Source: Fimenecus sp045593555 (GTDB lineage: Bacteria; Bacillota; Clostridia; Oscillospirales; Acutalibacteraceae). From it: a stretch of DNA of 6,828 nt. Of the stretch, positions 1 through 5,668 are shown piece by piece. The stretch covers positions 1 through 6,828 of the forward strand of contig JAZNWU010000030.1 of NCBI GenBank assembly GCA_045593555.1. The letters are read 5' to 3'. The translations under genes were made by a program, and so were the position numbers. The first letter of the stretch is position 1; each line of letters starts with the position of its first letter. Under the pieces are notes generated by a model, which had not been told where the DNA came from, did not search any database, and worked only from the letters and a program-made list of their open reading frames with translations.

Positions 1-10
1 ATTATTAACG

Positions 11-136
11 ATTGCTGAAGCAACCTACACCTCATCAGTCTGCTTCGCAGACAGCTTATTACTCGCCTGTCGGCTCAGACAGTGCTTCTGCTTCGCAGAG
101 GTGTCCACCGGACACCCGCACCCTCAAGGAGAAGCC
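11..136. repeat. Composite GC-rich palindromic intergenic repeat
   Basis: This non-coding stretch is clearly richer in G+C than its surroundings and is built from consecutive hairpins. GTCTGC (38-43) pairs with GCAGAC (47-52). CTGTC (67-71) pairs with GACAG (78-82). TCTGC (87-91) pairs with GCAGA (95-99). GGTGTCC (100-106) pairs perfectly with GGACACC (110-116). The 13-mer TCTGCTTCGCAGA occurs twice, at 39-51 and 87-99. The right flank (121-136) has the CTCAAGGAGAAGCC look of palindromic repeats that I recall as common between Clostridia genes. It has no T-tract, so it is not a standard terminator. The outer borders are approximate. No gene is seen in 1-186. Confidence 0.65.
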
Positions 137-186
137 TACCCCATAAACTCCAATTTGTCATCACACAAAAATTATTTATAATGATA

Positions 187-215
187 TTGACTTTATTGCT
201 TTAGTGTGATAAAAT
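187..215 (+). promoter_or_regulatory. Sigma-A promoter of azlCD with extended -10
   Basis: The -35 TTGACT (187-192) is separated by exactly 17 bp from the -10 TAAAAT (210-215). The -10 is preceded by a TG dinucleotide at 207-208, giving an extended -10 element. Transcription should begin near 222. The promoter lies inside the longest possible azlC frame, which argues against the GTG at 206 as the start codon. Confidence 0.75.
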
Positions 216-232
216 TCTTCTCGGTGATAATT

Positions 233-958
233 TTGGAAAAGCAAAATACATATAAAGCTGCTTATAAGGCAGCATTTCCACACACAATACCCGTTATGAC
301 AGGCTATCTTTTTATAGGTATAGCCTTTGGTGTTATGTTTGCTGATAAAGGTTATAATTTTCTTTGGGCAGGACTTATGAGCTTGCTCGTTTATGCAGGT
401 TCAGGTCAATATCTTGCTGTTAATTTCTTTGAACCATCTGTAAGTCTTTTTCAAGTTGTCTTTTTAACATTTATGGTGAATGTCCGCCATATTTTCTATG
501 GACTTTCATTACTTGATAAGTTCAAGGTGTCAGGCAAGAAAAAACCATATATGATTTTCTCATTGACTGACGAAACATATTCCTTGTATTTCCTTACTAA
601 AACACCACCTGATGTTGATGAGGGAAAATTCCTGTTAGCATTGGCAACTCTTGACCAGTCATACTGGATTATTGGTTCAATGATTGGTGGAATCGCAGGT
701 TCACTCATTCCATTTGATTCAACAGGAATTGATTTTGCTATGACAGCATTGTTTATTGTTATTTTTGTTGAACAGTGGTTTGAAAAGAAAAATCGTTTCC
801 CTGCAGTTGTTGGTGTAATTGCAAGCGTAATAAGTCTTTTAGTATTTGGTAAGGATAGTTTTATCTTACCGTCAATGATAATCATTATGACTATTCTTTT
901 GTCTAACCACAGAATTGAAGAGAAAAAGAATAAGACAGGGGAGGCTGATAAAAAATGA
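233..958 (+). CDS. azlC: AzlC family branched-chain amino acid exporter, large subunit
   Basis: Large membrane subunit of the two-part AzlCD (BrnFE-like) exporter, which in characterised members moves branched-chain amino acids or their analogues out across the cytoplasmic membrane. The protein is about 241 aa from TTG 233. It shows the family pattern: AFPHTIPV near the N-terminus, AGSGQ at residues 55-59, NVRHIFYGLS at 83-92 and LTDETY around 111-116. Hydrophobic segments follow at about 145-161, 168-182, 190-204 and 211-224, with a charged tail. Two longer starts exist in frame, GTG 206 and GTG 224, but the promoter -10 covers 210-215 and transcription should start near 222. TTG 233 is therefore the likeliest start, with a weak GGTGAT ribosome site at 223-228. 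The gene overlaps azlD by ATGA, implying translational coupling. Substrate specificity cannot be read from sequence. The family call is firm; the start is less so. Confidence 0.9.
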   Translation: MEKQNTYKAAYKAAFPHTIPVMTGYLFIGIAFGVMFADKGYNFLWAGLMSLLVYAGSGQYLAVNFFEPSVSLFQVVFLTFMVNVRHIFYGLSLLDKFKVSGKKKPYMIFSLTDETYSLYFLTKTPPDVDEGKFLLALATLDQSYWIIGSMIGGIAGSLIPFDSTGIDFAMTALFIVIFVEQWFEKKNRFPAVVGVIASVISLLVFGKDSFILPSMIIIMTILLSNHRIEEKKNKTGEADKK

Positions 959-1299
959 GTAATCTTCCCGTATCTTTTTGGCGTTCAGTTATTATAATAG
1001 TATTAGTTGCTGTTACAACTCTTGCAACAAGAGCAATTCCGTTCATTCTTTTCCCTGAAGGTAAGGAAATACCAAAAGCTGTTCAGTATCTCGGTAAGGT
1101 TCTGCCACCTGCAGTAATCGGTATGCTTGTCGTATATTGCTTTAAGAGCGTTTCCGTAACCTTTTTTCCATTCGGACTTCCTGAACTGATTGCAGGGGCA
1201 GTCGTTGTTCTTCTTCATGTATGGAAAAGGAACAATCTGCTGAGCATTGGAACCGGCACAATTCTCTATATGGTGCTTATACAGTATATTTTTGTGTAA
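955..1299 (+). CDS. azlD: AzlD family branched-chain amino acid exporter, small subunit
   Basis: Small membrane partner of AzlC; the two proteins together form the exporter. It is 114 aa, the usual size for the family, with about four hydrophobic segments (roughly 10-27, 46-64, 70-88 and 96-113). It carries the family's TLATRAIPFILF segment (residues 22-33) and the ylGkvLPPAVIGMLVVYC segment (45-62), rich in the conserved prolines. The start ATG 955 overlaps the azlC stop (ATGA), and the strong ribosome site AGGGGAGG at 937-944 lies inside the end of azlC, 10 nt upstream. The pair is a two-gene operon closed by an intrinsic terminator 16 nt after the stop. No AzlB/Lrp-type regulator gene is visible in the window. 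Confidence 0.92.
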   Translation: MSNLPVSFWRSVIIIVLVAVTTLATRAIPFILFPEGKEIPKAVQYLGKVLPPAVIGMLVVYCFKSVSVTFFPFGLPELIAGAVVVLLHVWKRNNLLSIGTGTILYMVLIQYIFV

Positions 1300-1314
1300 T
1301 TTAAACAATTGATT

Positions 1315-1347
1315 ATTGACGAGAGTAATATCTCGTCAATTTTTTTG
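1315..1347 (+). terminator. Intrinsic terminator of azlCD
   Basis: ATTGACGAGA (1315-1324) pairs perfectly over 10 bp with TCTCGTCAAT (1331-1340) around a 6-nt loop. Six T follow directly, so it is a textbook Rho-independent terminator. It separates azlCD from the long control region downstream. Confidence 0.93.
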
Positions 1348-1467
1348 TTCATTTATACCTAAAAAACTACATATATAATAGTATAGAAAAATGGTGAATA
1401 TTTTTATGAATAAATGCATAAAATGTTCATAAGAAACGTTCTTTTTGCTTCCAGAATTGGCAAATTT

Positions 1468-1484
1468 TGTAACCGTTTTGTAAT
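1468..1484 (+). promoter_or_regulatory. Candidate WalR (YycF) box
   Basis: TGTAAC (1468-1473), five bases, then TGTAAT (1479-1484) matches the published WalR pattern of two TGTWAH half-sites spaced by 5 nt exactly. WalRK controls cell-wall hydrolases in Firmicutes, including 3D-domain proteins such as B. subtilis YocH. The next gene here is a secreted 3D-domain protein. The box ends 13 bp before a candidate -35, a position suited to an activator. The surroundings are very AT-rich, so a chance match is possible. Confidence 0.5.
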
Positions 1485-1497
1485 ATTTTAAAAAAAT

Positions 1498-1525
1498 TTT
1501 ACTTTTCTCACAAAAAAATTAAAAT
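1498..1525 (+). promoter_or_regulatory. Candidate upstream promoter (distal) of the 3D-domain gene
   Basis: TTTACT (1498-1503), a 16-bp spacer and TAAAAT (1520-1525) form a moderate sigma-A match. It is made more credible by the WalR-like box directly upstream. It would give an RNA with a leader of about 265 nt that includes the hairpin/T-tract at 1580-1606 and the structured leader. The AT bias of the region lowers confidence. Confidence 0.4.
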
Positions 1526-1579
1526 GAAATCTTAAAAAAACACAATATATTGGGGTTTATAAGGCTTCAATTGGATATT

Positions 1580-1606
1580 AAGTCAAAAATTGACTTTGTT
1601 TTTTGT
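1580..1606 (+). terminator. Hairpin plus T-tract, possible attenuator
   Basis: AAGTCAA (1580-1586) pairs over 7 bp with TTGACTT (1590-1596) around an AAA loop, followed by TGTTTTTTG. On RNA from the distal promoter this could act as a weak terminator. The right arm also supplies a TTGACT box placed 17 bp from TATACA (1613-1618), so it may instead mark a second promoter. The stem is AT-rich and probably only moderately stable. Confidence 0.35.
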
Positions 1607-1638
1607 GTATTTTATACAAAAATCAATTTTTTAAAAAT

Positions 1639-1667
1639 TTGACTTTTTTTGTTGCTATGAATATAAT
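1639..1667 (+). promoter_or_regulatory. Proximal sigma-A promoter of the 3D-domain gene
   Basis: TTGACT (1639-1644), a 17-bp spacer and a perfect TATAAT (1662-1667). This is the best promoter in the control region. Transcription is expected near 1674, giving a leader of about 125 nt before the start codon. Confidence 0.82.
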
Positions 1668-1671
1668 TTTC

Positions 1672-1798
1672 AAGGTCACAAAGCGAGAATAACGGTCGCT
1701 GTTTTAGGTGAGGATTGATTCAGCTTTTCTAAGTATTGAATTGAAACGAACACCTTATATAGAATATAAGGGCTAACGCGGCTTATTAAAGGAGCAGA
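1672..1798 (+). ncRNA. Structured 5' leader, possible cis-regulatory RNA
   Basis: The untranslated leader can form several hairpins. AGCGA (1682-1686) pairs with TCGCT (1696-1700). TTGATTCA (1715-1722) pairs with TGAATTGA (1737-1744), including two G-U pairs. CTTATAT (1754-1760) pairs with ATATAAG (1764-1770). AGGTG (1706-1710) could close around CACCT (1751-1755), which competes with the third hairpin. ATAAG (1766-1770) can instead pair with CTTAT (1782-1786), next to the ribosome site AAAGGAG (1788-1794). A GCTAAC (1772-1777) after the last hairpin recalls the 3' part of ydaO/yuaA c-di-AMP riboswitches, which often precede cell-wall hydrolase genes. The match is by eye and from memory, and much of the known core is not recognisable. 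Confidence 0.35.
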
Positions 1799-3073
1799 AT
1801 GATGAATCAAAATATTAAAGGGCAGGTAAAGGCAACCCGAAAAACAGCTATCAGGGTAACTGCGTTTATTATGGCAATTGTCATTTTATGTGCAGGAACA
1901 GCTTTTGCAGCCACAAGTGAGACTTCTACTTATATCGTAGATATTTATGAAGGCTCACAGGTAACAAGAATTGAAACTACTGAAACAGTAGCAGAAAAGG
2001 TTGTTGCCGAAGCAGGAATTCAGTTGTCCGAAGATGATAAACTTATACTTGATGATTTTAATCCCGGTGAGGACAGCAGAATCGTAATTTATCGCGCAAG
2101 TTTAGTAACTTTCGTGCATACAAACGGAAAAACATTAAAAACAATGTTTGCAGGAACAGTAGCAGAGCTTATTGCAAGTCAGGGTGTAACTCTTTCTGAT
2201 AGTGTATTCTCAAGTGTCAATGTAAACGCTGTTGTGACAAACAATTTACTGGTTGAAATTATTAGTGCTTATGACATTTTAATCAACGTTGACGGTGAAG
2301 AAAAATCAGTTAAGACTACAGCTGCGACAGTAGGTGAATTGCTTGAAGAACAAGGAATTGTCCTTGATGAGGATGATGAGGTTCTTCCAAGCGCTGATAC
2401 AGTTCTTTCAAATGATTTAACCGTTGATGTTCTTCGTGTTGAATACGTGACACGTGATGTAAATGAAAGCATACCATTTACTTCTGAAAAGGTTAATTCT
2501 TCAGCACTTCAGAAAGGTGTTCAGAAGGTAACTCAGAAAGGTGTTAACGGTGTTAAGACTGTTACTTATAAGGATAAGGTTGTCAACGGTGTTGTTGAAT
2601 CAACAGAAACAGTTGGTGAAGAAATTACAAAGGAACCTGTAAAAGAGATTACAAAGGTTGGTACTCTTGTAAAGGAAACATCAACAAAATTAGGTAACAA
2701 TAAAATCGAAAAGAATGGTAAGCCTATTTCAGAGCTTTCTCTTCCATCAAAATACACTATCGGTGAAAACAATGTTCCGACAGAGTATAAATACACAATC
2801 ACAGGCAGAGGTGCTGCATACTGCATTCCCGGTGGTATAACATCAACAGGAAGACCTGTTAAACCTGGTTACATTGCAGTAAATCCAAATCAGATTCCAT
2901 ACGGAACTGAAATGTGGATTGTATCAAACGATGGTGTTGTTTACGGTTATGCAATCGCAGCTGATACAGGCGGATTTGTAAAGAACGGATATTTCACATG
3001 TGACCTTTATATGAACAGTACAGAACAGTGCTATCAGTGGGGTGACAGAGGCGTTACAATTTACGTATTATAA
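1799..3073 (+). CDS. Secreted cell-wall protein with DUF348, G5 and 3D domains (YabE/RpfB-like)
   Basis: Probable exported peptidoglycan-remodelling enzyme of 424 aa. A signal peptide has a basic start and a hydrophobic core at about 18-34, with a cleavage site after A35-F36-A37. Three DUF348 repeats lie at about 46-86, 103-143 and 159-199. A G5 domain occupies about 213-290, and a lysine-rich linker runs to about 330. The C-terminal 3D domain (about 334-424) is the predicted catalytic, lytic-transglycosylase-like part. Its signature acidic residues are D389 (ADTGG), D402 (CDLYM) and D416 (WGDRG). The architecture matches B. subtilis YabE, and the domain carries three cysteines, C342, C401 and C411. 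Ribosome site AAAGGAG (1788-1794) is 4 nt from ATG 1799 but 7 nt from ATG 1802, so the second ATG may be the real start. Control appears elaborate: WalR-like box, tandem promoters and a structured leader. It is transcribed alone, with its own terminator. Confidence 0.93.
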   Translation: MMNQNIKGQVKATRKTAIRVTAFIMAIVILCAGTAFAATSETSTYIVDIYEGSQVTRIETTETVAEKVVAEAGIQLSEDDKLILDDFNPGEDSRIVIYRASLVTFVHTNGKTLKTMFAGTVAELIASQGVTLSDSVFSSVNVNAVVTNNLLVEIISAYDILINVDGEEKSVKTTAATVGELLEEQGIVLDEDDEVLPSADTVLSNDLTVDVLRVEYVTRDVNESIPFTSEKVNSSALQKGVQKVTQKGVNGVKTVTYKDKVVNGVVESTETVGEEITKEPVKEITKVGTLVKETSTKLGNNKIEKNGKPISELSLPSKYTIGENNVPTEYKYTITGRGAAYCIPGGITSTGRPVKPGYIAVNPNQIPYGTEMWIVSNDGVVYGYAIAADTGGFVKNGYFTCDLYMNSTEQCYQWGDRGVTIYVL

Positions 3074-3080
3074 TTTATTA

Positions 3081-3106
3081 AAAGAGTTCTTCGGAACTCT
3101 TTTTTT
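3081..3106 (+). terminator. Intrinsic terminator with UUCG tetraloop
   Basis: AAAGAGTTC (3081-3089) pairs over 9 bp with GAACTCTTT (3094-3102). The loop is TTCG closed by C-G, the very stable cUUCGg tetraloop. The T-run continues to 3106. It ends transcription of the 3D-domain gene. Confidence 0.95.
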
Positions 3107-3107
3107 G

Positions 3108-3135
3108 TTGCATTTCGGTATGATTATGATAAAAT
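3108..3135 (+). promoter_or_regulatory. Promoter of the nnr-lipoprotein(-mazF) unit
   Basis: TTGCAT (3108-3113), a 16-bp spacer and TAAAAT (3130-3135), with TG at 3127-3128 making an extended -10. The -35 begins one base after the T-run of the preceding terminator. Expected transcription start near 3142 leaves a leader of about 26 nt before ATG 3168. Confidence 0.6.
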
Positions 3136-3167
3136 ATAAATATACTGTTATATCTGGGTGTGATAAA

Positions 3168-4709
3168 ATGAGAGTTTTAACTGTTGAAAATGTAAAGAAA
3201 GTAGAAGCATTAGCAAATGAAAGTGGCATTTCCTATCTTCAGCTTATGGAAAATGCAGGTTCATATTGTGGCAGAATTATCCGTAAAACCTTTGAAAATA
3301 CAAATAAGAGAAATGTTCTTATTGTTTGTGGAAAAGGGAAAAACGGTGGTGATGGCTTTGTAATTGCAAGAAAGCTTCACGAAAACAATTATAATGTTAC
3401 AGTTATGATGGCTATGGGATTGCCAACTGACGATATTTCTTCAGAAATGCTGTCCCGTGTAAGAGCGTTGAACATTCCTGTTGTTTATTATGATAGCAAC
3501 GGAGCAACAGATGAATACATTGAAAATGCACAGATTATTATAGATTGTATTTTTGGCATTGGTTTCCGTGGTGAGCCTGATGCGAATATTAAATCGTTGT
3601 TTTCAAAAATTAATTCGTCTTCTGCTACGGTAATAAGTATTGATATCCCAAGTGGTCTTGAAGGTGATAGCGGAAAAATCAACGGAATTACAATTATTGC
3701 AGATGTTACTATTGCAGTTCTTACACTGAAGCCTGTTCATGTACTTAAACCTTCATTAGAAAATTGTGGCAAGGTGGTTTTAGCACCAATCGGTATTCCC
3801 GACAGATGCTTTAATAAGGTTAAAGCGTCGCTGTTTACTGTGAATACTGAAGAAGTAAAGGTGTTTTTCACAAAAAGAGAAGCTACAAGTCATAAAGGCA
3901 CATTCGGAACTGTTCTTGTAATCGGTGGCAGTTACGAAATGCCCAATGCTGTATATTTTGCATCTCAGGGTGCTGTTAATTGTGGTGCAGGAATTGTTAA
4001 AGTTGCATTCCCGTCAGTTATGTACAATGCTATTGCTCCTAAAACCTATGAGCAGACACTTGTTCCTCTTGAAAGCAACAAATCAGGCAGGATATCGCAG
4101 AATTCATTTAAACGACTTGAGAAAGAATTGAAAAAAGCCTCATGTGTGCTTATTGGCTGCGGTATGGGAAAAGATGAGGATACAAAAGCAGTTACAAAGT
4201 TTGTTATAGAAAATTCGGAAGTGCCTGTGGTCATTGATGCAGACGGAATAAATTGTCTTAAAGATGATATAGATATAATAGATAATGCAAAAGCACCTGT
4301 TGTATTGACTCCACATCCAAAAGAAATGTCAAGAATTGCAGGCGTATCGGTTGAAGAAATTCAGGAAAACAGAGGTGCAGTTGTAAAAGCCTTTACCAAA
4401 GCTCATAATTGTGTCCTTGTCTTAAAAGGTGCATCAACACTTGTCGGAAGCACAATGTATGATGATATGTATGTCAATTCTTCAGGTAATCCGGGAATGG
4501 CAACAGGTGGCAGTGGAGATGTATTAAGTGGTATAATTGCATCATTTATTTCTCAAGGTATTGATGTTTTCAGAAGTGCTGTTGCAGGTGTTTACATTCA
4601 TGGTATGGCAGGTGACGATGTTACTGAAAAATATTCTATGATGGGTAATACCCCTTCACTCATATTAAAAGAATTACCAACGACACTTGGTAAAATAGAA
4701 AAGGTATAA
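3168..4709 (+). CDS. nnr: Bifunctional NAD(P)HX epimerase / ADP-dependent NAD(P)HX dehydratase
   Basis: Metabolite-repair enzyme of 513 aa in the cytoplasm. The N-terminal YjeF_N (NnrE) half interconverts R- and S-NAD(P)HX. The C-terminal ribokinase-like NnrD half dehydrates S-NAD(P)HX back to NAD(P)H using ADP. The N-terminal half (about 1-215) shows GKGKNGGDG at 55-63, IDCIFGIGFRGE near 122-133 and the IDIPSG loop with D159. The C-terminal half starts near 230 with HKGTFGTVLVIGG, then IDADG (D357, D359), TPHPKEM (H383) and the catalytic GSGD motif at 448-451 with D451. Length and domain order are normal for bacterial fusions. The frame stays open upstream to 3042, but that part overlaps the previous gene, its terminator and this gene's promoter. 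ATG 3168 has a weak GGGTG ribosome site 7 nt upstream. It is the first gene of a probable operon. Confidence 0.95.
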   Translation: MRVLTVENVKKVEALANESGISYLQLMENAGSYCGRIIRKTFENTNKRNVLIVCGKGKNGGDGFVIARKLHENNYNVTVMMAMGLPTDDISSEMLSRVRALNIPVVYYDSNGATDEYIENAQIIIDCIFGIGFRGEPDANIKSLFSKINSSSATVISIDIPSGLEGDSGKINGITIIADVTIAVLTLKPVHVLKPSLENCGKVVLAPIGIPDRCFNKVKASLFTVNTEEVKVFFTKREATSHKGTFGTVLVIGGSYEMPNAVYFASQGAVNCGAGIVKVAFPSVMYNAIAPKTYEQTLVPLESNKSGRISQNSFKRLEKELKKASCVLIGCGMGKDEDTKAVTKFVIENSEVPVVIDADGINCLKDDIDIIDNAKAPVVLTPHPKEMSRIAGVSVEEIQENRGAVVKAFTKAHNCVLVLKGASTLVGSTMYDDMYVNSSGNPGMATGGSGDVLSGIIASFISQGIDVFRSAVAGVYIHGMAGDDVTEKYSMMGNTPSLILKELPTTLGKIEKV

Positions 4710-4711
4710 TA

Positions 4712-5215
4712 ATGAAAAGAATTCTTTGTATTTTTATTTGTGTTTTGCTTTTTGCAGGATGTCAGAAAAATTCAAAGGAAGTTGAAAGTGAAATTCCCGA
4801 TTTTTATGGATTCAGAACAGATGTAAAAACCATAGTCAATAATGTTAGTATTTCAGCAAATGCTGAATATACCGAACTTGACAAGCTTGTTCTTACATTT
4901 ACATCACCTGAATCTGTCAAAGGAATGAAAATGATTGTCAAGGACGGTGAATGTGAAATTCTGTATCATTCACTGTCCTTTTCTGTTCCTGTCGAAAGTA
5001 TGCCTTTTGATTCTCTTTGCGTTAGTCTTAATGCTTGTTCCGAAAATGTTAAAACTGCAAATCGGGAAAATGACTATTATGTATATTCTTCTGATGGAAG
5101 CACATATCATTTATATGTTGATGGTGAAACAAAGCATTTCAAAAATATAAAAGTCAACGAAAATGTGATTATCACATTTGAAAATTTTCAGTTTTTAACG
5201 GGACAGACTGATTGA
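4712..5215 (+). CDS. Small predicted lipoprotein of unknown function
   Basis: I do not recognise this 167-aa protein with certainty. A lipoprotein signal peptide is clear: MKR, a hydrophobic core and the lipobox LFAGC with the lipidated cysteine at C17. It should be anchored on the outer face of the membrane. The rest is hydrophilic with alternating short strands, including LVLTFTSPESVKGMKM, and looks beta-rich. That resembles LolA-like folds, but only by impression. The start lies 2 nt after the nnr stop, and its ribosome site AAAAGG is inside the end of nnr, so the two are almost surely cotranscribed and coupled. Its place after nnr and before mazF recalls the lipoprotein YdcC in the Bacillus acpS-ydcC-alr-ndoAI-ndoA locus, though it is much shorter than I would expect for YdcC. 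That link is inference from position. No convincing terminator follows; only a T7 run at 5244-5250 with a 4-bp stem before it. Confidence 0.85.
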   Translation: MKRILCIFICVLLFAGCQKNSKEVESEIPDFYGFRTDVKTIVNNVSISANAEYTELDKLVLTFTSPESVKGMKMIVKDGECEILYHSLSFSVPVESMPFDSLCVSLNACSENVKTANRENDYYVYSSDGSTYHLYVDGETKHFKNIKVNENVIITFENFQFLTGQTD

Positions 5216-5296
5216 AAAAAGAATAGTATGTATTACTCCCTGATTTTTTTACCTTTGATGATTATTTTTACAAAATTAAGGTAAGAATAAAAATGT

Positions 5297-5302
5297 AAGG
5301 AG
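5297..5302 (+). promoter_or_regulatory. Ribosome binding site that decides the mazF start
   Basis: AAGGAG followed by TGAT matches the 16S anti-Shine-Dalgarno region except for one missing G. Since the upstream in-frame GTG begins at the last base of this site, translation must start at ATG 5314. The 11-nt spacing is slightly long. Confidence 0.7.
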
Positions 5303-5313
5303 TGATACAAAAA

Positions 5314-5658
5314 ATGAATATAAAAAGAGGGGACATATATTACGCTGATTTGAGTCCTGTTGTAGGCTCTGAACAAGGTGGAGTGAGACCCGTACTTATA
5401 GTGCAGAACGATGTTGGAAACAAATACAGCCCTACGGTAATTGCTGCAGCAATTACAAGTCAGCAGGATAAATCAAGGATGCCCACACATATAAATGTGA
5501 ATGGTGACACCTGTGGACTCAGTAAAGACTCTGTTGTCTTGCTGGAGCAGGTGCGGACAATAGATAAACAGCGACTTAAAGAACGAATGGGAAATCTTTC
5601 AATAGCAGATATGAATAAAATCAATAAAGCATTAACAGTCTCATTCGGGTTAATATAA
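5314..5658 (+). CDS. mazF: MazF/NdoA family mRNA interferase toxin
   Basis: Cytoplasmic sequence-specific endoribonuclease of the MazF (PemK-like) family. At 114 aa it is close to B. subtilis NdoA (EndoA), which cuts RNA at UACAU. The protein opens with KRGDIYYADLSPVVGSEQGG and keeps R25 in GGVRPVLIVQND and T48 in AAAIT, the residues needed for cleavage in NdoA. The DSVVLLEQVRTIDKQRL segment (residues 70-86) is nearly identical in kind to NdoA. An earlier GTG at 5302 is in frame, but it is the last base of the ribosome site AAGGAG (5297-5302) and the following two bases. ATG 5314, 11 nt downstream, gives the family N-terminus. No antitoxin (EndoAI/MazE) gene is next to it: the 98-nt gap upstream holds no suitable frame and no gene lies between it and groES. 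It may be transcribed from the nnr promoter; no strong promoter of its own was seen. Confidence 0.95.
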   Translation: MNIKRGDIYYADLSPVVGSEQGGVRPVLIVQNDVGNKYSPTVIAAAITSQQDKSRMPTHINVNGDTCGLSKDSVVLLEQVRTIDKQRLKERMGNLSIADMNKINKALTVSFGLI

Positions 5659-5668
5659 AACTGTGGCA

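Noticed and set aside
11..136. CRISPR-like or tRNA/ncRNA origin of the GC-rich repeat
   Set aside because: Only one 13-mer is repeated, without regular spacers, and no cloverleaf or known RNA fold was recognised.
496..885. Minus-strand open frame of 129 codons
   Set aside because: It lies wholly inside azlC, has low-complexity Ser/Thr/Ile-rich content and no ribosome site; it mirrors the codons of the real gene.
1003..1308. Minus-strand open frame of 101 codons
   Set aside because: Opposite to azlD, with no recognisable domain; azlD is a clear family member with a strong ribosome site.
1362..1380. TATAAT at 1374-1379 as a promoter
   Set aside because: No acceptable -35 at 16-18 bp upstream; the local sequence is AT-rich enough to produce this hexamer by chance.
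2510..2545. 12-bp direct repeat CAGAAAGGTGTT at 2510-2521 and 2534-2545
   Set aside because: It encodes the repeated QKGV residues within the G5 domain, where such patterns are normal, so no separate element is needed.
3042..3167. N-terminal extension of nnr
   Set aside because: It would cross the end of the previous gene, a strong terminator and the likely promoter; homologous sequence starts at ATG 3168.
4935..5150. 71-codon hydrophobic plus-strand frame inside the lipoprotein gene, considered as a hidden antitoxin
   Set aside because: Out of frame within a well-supported gene, no ribosome site, and hydrophobic content unlike MazE/EndoAI antitoxins.
5161..5179. Perfect 9-bp inverted repeat AAATGTGAT-T-ATCACATTT, considered as a regulator site
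   Set aside because: It lies within coding sequence. The TGTGA/TCACA half-sites are 3 nt apart rather than the 6 nt of CRP sites, and nothing around it suggests a promoter.
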